From NCBI GenBank assembly GCA_933228675.1, contig OW121744.1, forward strand, positions 97,729,526 through 97,793,525: DNA of 64,000 nucleotides. Direction: 5' to 3'. Both the position numbers and the translations under genes were made by a program. The notes under the pieces are model-generated. The model did not search any database, was not told where the DNA came from, and saw nothing but the letters and a program-made list of their open reading frames with translations. Position 1 is the first letter of the stretch. Each line of letters starts with the position of its first letter. Origin of the DNA: Stomorhina lunata (lineage: Eukaryota; Arthropoda; Insecta; Diptera; Rhiniidae). Of the stretch, positions 56,797 through 64,000 are shown in pieces.

Positions 56797-59700
56797 ATAA
56801 TTTTATATAGAAAAATTTTCGATAGAGATAATTTTCTATAGAAAAATTTTCGTTAGAAATATTTTTCTATAGAAAAATTTTCTACAGAAAAATTTTCGAT
56901 AGAAATAATTTTATATAGAAAAATTTTCGATAGAGATAATTTTCTATAGAAAAATTTTCGATAGAAATAATTTTCTATAGAAAAATTTTCAACAGAAATA
57001 ATTTTCTATAAAAAAAATTTCGATAGAAGCAATTTTCTATAGAAAAATTTTCGATAGAAATAATTTTCTATAGAAAAATTTTAGATAGAAATAATTTTCT
57101 ATAAAAAAATTTTCGATAGAAATAATTTTCTATACAAAATTTTCGTTAGAAATATTTTTCAATAGAAAAAGTTTCGTTAGAAATATTTTTCTATGGAAAA
57201 ATTTTCTTAAGAAATATTTTTCTATAGAAAAATTTTCGTTAGAAATATTTTTCTATAGAAAAATTTTCGTTAGAAATATTTTTCTATAGAAAAATTTTCG
57301 TTAGAAATATTTTTCTATAGAAAAATTTTCGTTAGAAATATTTTTCTATAGAAAAATTTTCGTTAGAAATATTTTTCTATAGAAAAATTTTCGTTAGAAA
57401 TATTTTTCTATAGAAAAATTTTCGTTAGAAATATTTTTCTATAGAAAAATTTTCGTTAGAAATATTTTTCTATAGAAAAATTTTCGTTAGAAATATTTTT
57501 CTATAGAAAAATTTTCGTTAGAAATATTTTTCTATAGAAAAATTTTCGTTAGAAATATTTTTCTATAGAAAAATTTTCGTTAGAAATATTTTTCTATAGA
57601 AAAATTTTCGTTAGAAATATTTTTCTATAGAAAAATTTTCGTTAGAAATATTTTTCTATTGAAAAATTTTCGTTAGAAATATTTTTCTATAGAAAAATTT
57701 TCGTTAGAAATATTTTTCTATAGAAAAATTTTCGTTAGAAATATTTTTCTATAGAAAAATTTTCGTTAGAAATATTTTTCTATAGAAAAATTTTCGTTAG
57801 AAATATTTTTCTATAGAAAAATTTTCGTTAGAAATATTTTTCTATAGAAAAATTTTCGTTAGAAATATTTTTCTATAGAAAAATTTTCGTTAAAAATATT
57901 TTTCTATAGAAAAATTTTCGTTAATAATATTTTTCTATAGAAAAATTTTCGTTAGAAATATTTTTCTATAGAAAAATTTTCGTTAGAAATATTTTTCTAT
58001 AGAAAAATTTTCGTTAGAAATATTTTTCTATAGAAAAATTTTCGTTAGAAATATTTTTCTTTAGAAAAATTTTCGTTAGAAATATTTTTCTTTAGAAAAA
58101 TTTTCGTTAGAAATATTTTTCTATAGAAAAATTTTCGTTAGAAATATTTTTCTATAGAAAAATTTTCGTTAGAAATATTTTTCTATAGAAAAATTTTCGT
58201 TAGAAATATTTTTCTATAGAAAAATTTTCGTTAGAAATATTTTTCTATAGAAAAATTTTCGTTAGAAATATTTTTCTATAGAAAAATTTTCGTTAGAAAT
58301 ATTTTTCTATAGAAAAATTTTCGTTAGAAATATTTTTCTATAGAAAAATTTTCGTTAGAAATATTTTTCTATAGAAAAATTTTCGTTAGAAATATTTTTC
58401 TATAGAAAAATTTTCGTTAGAAATATTTTTCTATAGAAAAATTTTCGTTAGAAATATTTTTCTATAGACAAATTTTCGTTAGAAATATTTTTCTATAGAA
58501 AAATTTTCGTTAGAAATATTTTTCTATAGAAAAATTTTCGTTAGAAATATTTTTCTATAGAAAAATTTTCGTTAGAAATATTTTTCTATAGAAAAATTTT
58601 CGTTAGAAATATTTTTCTATAGAAAAATTTTCGTTAGAAATATTTTTCTATAGAAAAATTTTCGATAGAAATATTTTTCTATAGAAAAATTTTCGTTAGA
58701 AATATTTTTCTATAGAAAAATTTTCGTTAGAAATATTTTTCTATAGAAAAATTTTCGTTAGAAATATTTTTCTATAGAAAAATTTTCGTTAGAAATATTT
58801 TTCTATAGAAAAATTTTCGTTAGAAATATTTTTCTATAGAAAAATTTTCGTTAGAAATATTTTTCTATAGAAAAATTTTAGTTAGAAATATTTTTCTATA
58901 GAAAAATTTTCGTTAGAAATATTTTTCTATAGAAAAATTTTCGTTAGAAATATTTTTCTATAGAAAAACTTTCGTTAGAAATATTTTTCTATAGAAAAAT
59001 TTCCGTTAGAAATATTTTTCTATAAAAAAATTTTCGTTAGAAATATTTTTCTATAAAAAAATTTTCGTTAGAAATATTTTTCTATAGAAAAATTTTCGTT
59101 AGAAATATTTTTCTATAGAAAAATTTTCGTTAGAAATATTTTTCTATAGAAAAATTTTCGTTAGAAATATTTTTCTATAGAAAAATTTTCGTTAGAAATA
59201 TTTTTCTATAGAAAAATTTTCTTTAGAAATATTTTTCTATAGAAAAATTTTCGTTGGAAATATTTTGCTATAGAAAAATTTTCGTTGGAAATATTTTGCT
59301 ATAGAAAAATTTTCGTTAGAAATATTTTGGTATAGAAAAATTTTCGTTAGAAATATTTTTCTATAGAAAAATTTTCGTTAGAAATATTTTTCTATAGAAA
59401 AATTTTCGATAGAAATAATTTTTTATAGAAAAATTTTCGATAGAAATAATTTTCTATAGAAAAATTTTCAACAGAAATAATTTTCTATATAAAAATTTTC
59501 GTTAGAAATATTTTTCTAAAGAAAAATTTTCGTTAGAAATATTTTTCTAAAGAAAAATTTTCGTTAGAAATATTTTTCTAAAGAAAAATTTTCGTTAGAA
59601 ATATTTTTCTAAAGAAAAATTTTCGTTAGAAATATTTTTCTAAAGAAAAATTTTCGTTAGAAATATTTTTCTAAAGAAAAATTTTCGTTAGAAATATTTT

Positions 59701-62700
59701 TCTAAAGAAAAATTTTCGTTAGAAATATTTTCGTTAGAAATATTTTTCTATAGAAAAATTTTCAGCAGAAATAATTTTCTATAGAAAAATTTTCGTTAGA
59801 AATATTTTTCTAAAGAAAAATTTTCAACAGAAATTATTTTCTATAGAAAAATTTTCGTTAGAAATATTTTTTTAAAGAAAAATTTTCGTTAGAAATATTT
59901 TTGTAAAGAAAAATTTTCGTTAGAAATATTTTTGTAAAGAAAAATTTTCGTTAGAAATATTTTTCTAAAGAAAAATTTTCGTTAGAAATATTTTTCTAAA
60001 GAAAAATTTTCATTAGAAATATTTTTCTAAAGAAAAATTTTTGTTAGAAATATTTTTCTAAAGAAAAATTTTCGTTAGAAATATTTTTCTAAGGAAAAAT
60101 TTTCGTTAGAAATATTTTTCTAAAGAAAAATTTTCGTTAGAAATATTTTTCTAAAGAAAAATTTTCGTTAGAAATATTTTTCTAAAGAAAAATTTTCGTT
60201 AGAAATATTTTTCTAAAGAACAATTTTCGTTTGAAATATTTTTCTATAGAAAAATTTTCGTTAGAAATATTTTTCTAAAGAAAAATTTTCGTTAGAAATA
60301 TTTTTCTAAAGAAAAATTTTCGTTAGAAATATTTTTCTAAAGAAAAATTTTCGTTAGAAATATTTTTCTATAGAAAAATTTTCGTTAGAAATATTTTTCT
60401 ATAGAAAAATTTTCGTTTGAAATATTTTTCTATAGAAAAATTTTCGTTAGAAATATTTTTTTATAGAAAAATTTTCGTTAGAAATAATTTTCTATAGAAA
60501 TATTTTCGTTGGAAATATTTTTCTATAGAAAAATTTTCGTTAGAAATATTTTTCTATAGAAAAATTTTCGTAAGAAATATTTTTCTATAGAAAAATTTTC
60601 GTTAGAAATATTTTTCTATAGAAAAATTTTCGTTAGAAATATTTTTCTATAGAAAAATTTTCGTTAGAAATATTTTTCTATAGAAAAATTTTCGTTAGAA
60701 ATATTTTTCTATAGAAAAATTTTCGTTAGAAATATTTTTCTATAGAAAAATTTTCGTTGGAAATATTTTTCTATAGAAAAATTTTCGTTAGAAATATTTT
60801 TCTATAGAAAAATTTTCGTTAGAAATATTTTTCTATAGAAAAATTTTCGTTAGAAATATTTTTCTTTAGAAAAATTTTCGTTAGAAATATTTTTCTATAG
60901 AAAAATTTTCGTTAGAAATATTTTTCTATAGAAAAATTTTCGTTAGAAATATTTTTCTATAGAAAAATTTTCGTTAGAAATATTTTTCTATAGAAAAATT
61001 TTCGTTAGAAATATTTTTCTATAGAAAAATTTTCGTTAGAAATATTTTTCTATAGAAAAATTTTCGTAAGAAATATTTTTCTATAGAAAAATTTTCGTTA
61101 GAAATATTTTTCTATAGAAAAATTTTCGTTAGAAATATTTTTCTATAGAAAAATTTTCGTTAGAAATATTTTTCTATAGAAAAATTTTCGTTAGAAATAT
61201 TTTTCTATAGAAAAATTTTCGTTAGAAATATTTTTCTATAGAAAAATTTTCGTTAGAAATATTTTTCTATAGAAAAATTTTCGTTAGAAATATTTTGCTA
61301 TGGAAAAATTTTCGTTAGAAATATTTTTCTATAGAAAAATTTTCGATAGAAATAATTTTTTATAGAAAAATTTTCGATAGAAATAATTTTCTATAGAAAA
61401 ATTTTCAACAGAAATAATTTTCTATAGAAAAATTTTCGTTAGAAATATTTTTCTAAAGAAAAATTTTCGTTAGAAATATTTTTGTAAAGAAAAATTTTCG
61501 TTAGAAATATTTTTCTAAAGAAAAATTTTCGTTAGAAATATTTTTCTAAAGAAAAATTTTCGTTAGAAATATTTTTCTAAAGAAAAATTTTCGTTAGAAA
61601 TATTTTTCTAAAGAAAAATTTTCGTTAGAAATATTTTTCTAAGGAAAAATTTTCGTTAGAAATATTTTTCAAAAGAAAAATTTTCGTTAGAAATATTTTG
61701 CTAAAGAAAAATTTTCGTTAGAAATATTTTTCTAAAGAAAAATTTTCGTTAGAAATATTTTTCTAAAGAAAAATTTTCGTTTGAAATATTTTTCTAAAGA
61801 AAAATTTTCGTTAGAAATATTTTTCTAAAGAAAAATTTTCGTTAGAAATATTTTTCTAAAGAAAAATTTTCGTTAGAAATATTTTTCTAAAGAAAAATTT
61901 TCGTTAGAAATATTTTTCTATAGAAAAATTTTCGTTAGAAATATTTTTCTATAGAAAAATTTTCGTTAGAAATATTTTTCTATAGAAAAATTTTCGTTAG
62001 AAATATTTTTCTATAGAAAAATTTTCGTTAGAAATATTTTTCTATAGAAAAATTTTCGTTAGAAATATTTTTCTATAGAAAAATTTTCGTTAGAAATATT
62101 TTTCTATAGAAAAATTTTCGTTAGAAATATTTTTCTATAGAAAAATTTTCGTTAGAAATATTTTTCTATAGAAAAATTTTCGTTAGAAATATTTTTCTAA
62201 GGAAAAATTTTCGTTAGAAATATTTTTCTAAAGAAAAATTTTTGTTAGAAATATTTTGCTAAAGAAAAATTTTCGTTAGAAATATTTTTCTAAAGAAAAA
62301 TTTTCGTTAGAAATATTTTTCTAAAGAAAAATTTTCGTTTGAAATATTTTTCTAAAGAAAAATTTTCGTTAGAAATATTTTTCTAAAGAAAAATTTTCGT
62401 TAGAAATATTTTTCTAAAGAAAAATTTTCGTTAGAAATATTTTTCTAAAGAAAAATTTTCGTTAGAAATATTTTTCTATAGAAAAATTTTCGTTAGAAAT
62501 ATTTTTCTATAGAAAAATTTTCGTTAGAAATATTTTTCTATAGAAAAATTTTCGTTAGAAATATTTTTCTATAGAAAAATTTTCGTTAGAAATATTTTTC
62601 TATAGAAAAATTTTCGTTAGAAATATTTTTCTATAGAAAAATTTTCGTTAGAAATATTTTTCTATAGAAAAATTTTCGTTAGAAATATTTTTCTATAGAA

Positions 62701-64000
62701 AAATTTTCGTTAGAAATATTTTTCTATAGAAAAATTTTCGTTAGAAATATTTTTCTATAGAAAAATTTTCGTTAGAAATATTTTTCTAAGGAAAAATTTT
62801 CGTTAGAAATATTTTTCTAAAGAAAAATTTTCGTTAGAAATATTTTTCTATAGAAAAATTTTCGTTAGAAATATTTTTCTATAGAAAAATTTTCGTTAGA
62901 AATATTTTTCTATAGAAAAATTTTCGTTAGAAATATTTTTCTATAGAAAAATTTTCGTTAGAAATATTTTTCTATAGAAAAATTTTCGTTAGAAATATTT
63001 TTCTATAGAAAAATTTTCATTAGAAATATTTTTCTATAGAAAAATTTTCGTTAGAAATATTTTTCTATAGAAAAATTTTCGTTAGAAATATTTTTCTATA
63101 GAAAAATTTTCGTTAAAAATATTTTTCTATAGAAAAATTTTCGTTAATAATATTTTTCTATAGAAAAATTTTCGTTAGAAATATTTTTCTATAGAAACAT
63201 TTTCGTTAGAAATATTTTTCTATAGAAAAATTTTCGTTAGAAATATTTTTCTATAGAAAAATTTTCGTTAGAAATATTTTTCTATAGAAAAATTTTCGTT
63301 AGAAATATTTTTCTATAGAAAAATTTTCGTTAGAAATATTTTTCTATAGAAAAATTTTCGTTAGAAATATTTTTCTATAGAAAAATTTTCGTTAGAAATA
63401 TTTTTCTATAGAAAAATTTTCGTTAGAAATATTTTTCTATAGAAAAATTTTCGTTAGAAATATTTTTCTATAGAAAAATTTTCGTTAGAAATATTTTTCT
63501 ATAGAAAAATTTTCGTTAGAAATATTTTTCTATAGAAAAATTTTCGTTAGAAATATTTTTCTATAGAAAAATTTTCGTTAGAAATATTTTTCTATAGAAA
63601 AATTTTCGTTAGAAATATTTTTCTATAGAAAAATTTTCGTTAGAAATATTTTTCTATAGAAAAATTTTCGTTAGAAATATTTTTCTATAGAAAAATTTTC
63701 GTTAGAAATATTTTTCTATAGAAAAATTTTCGTTAGAAATATTTTTCTATAGAAAAATTTTCGTTAGAAATATTTTTCTATAGAAAAATTTTCGTTAGAA
63801 ATATTTTTCTATAGAAAAATTTTCGTTAGAAATATTTTTCTATAGAAAAATTTTCGTTAGAAATATTTTTCTATAGAAAAATTTTCATTAGAAATATTTT
63901 TCTATAGAAAAATTTTCGTTAGAAATATTTTTCTATAGAAAAATTTTCGTTAGAAATATTTTTCTATAGAAAAATTTTCGTTAGAAATATTTTTCTATAG
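56797..64000 (+). repeat. 31-bp satellite, main array to window end (~232 units)
   Basis: Same unit and strand as 19183-22762. It has long runs of identical units and variant blocks (CTAAAG for CTATAG near 59510-59710, 59860-60360, 61440-61920, 62200-62460). Variant patterns recur at long distance: the TTTTCGATAGAAATAATT block at 59401 and 61338, and the TTAAAAATA/TTAATAATA pair at 57888 and 63111. One 15-bp partial unit near 59716-59735 breaks the register. The array continues past the window. Confidence 0.97.

Overview
This window is eukaryotic nuclear DNA from a fly. It is most likely a calyptrate dipteran (blow fly, flesh fly or house fly type). The basis is a dense cluster of intronless trypsin genes of the two kinds known from Drosophila (alpha/beta/epsilon-like and theta-like), insect gustatory-receptor (7tm_7) genes, very AT-rich intergenic DNA and huge simple satellites. 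The species cannot be fixed from sequence alone. Nothing bacterial or viral was seen.

Layout. 0-7.6 kb holds alpha-like trypsins on the minus strand: a partial gene at the left edge, a broken gene (1.4-2.0 kb), two intact genes (2505-3275, 5689-6459) and one gene with a single internal stop (6782-7546). Two 11-bp satellite arrays lie between them, and the block is a tandem duplication. 7.8-10.2 kb is a 31-bp satellite. 10.5-23.7 kb holds four theta-like trypsins. Two of these (14737-15510 and 17565-18338) sit on the arms of a ~2-kb-arm inverted duplication. 24.5-30.5 kb is a gustatory-receptor locus with two homologous first exons, each followed by a 12-bp satellite, and only one visible C-terminal exon. 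30.7-36.6 kb is satellite around another theta-like trypsin. 36.9-51.5 kb is a second, ~6-kb-arm inverted duplication carrying theta-like trypsins. Its spacer holds an LTR-like sequence, an alpha-like trypsin with a rebuilt substrate pocket, and remnants of a trypsin and a gustatory receptor. From 51.5 kb to the end a 31-bp satellite dominates, interrupted by a two-exon gustatory receptor (54.0-55.2 kb) and a 541-bp foldback element.

Function. The trypsins are secreted zymogens, presumably digestive midgut proteases. Their promoters share a TATA box ~40 bp before the ATG and a GATA-containing block 80-130 bp before it. The three receptor units would be chemosensory membrane proteins. The count is eleven intact trypsins, one partial at the edge and four broken ones.

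Most interesting: the foldback at 56253-56793 carries, on each arm, a sequence matching the complete hammerhead self-cleaving ribozyme core. Also notable are the alpha-like trypsins with replaced residue 193 (Leu or Cys) and, in one, loss of Asp189; the apparent shared-exon receptor locus; and a family of differing satellites that keep a ~31-bp period and a TTTTCTATAGAAAA-type palindrome.
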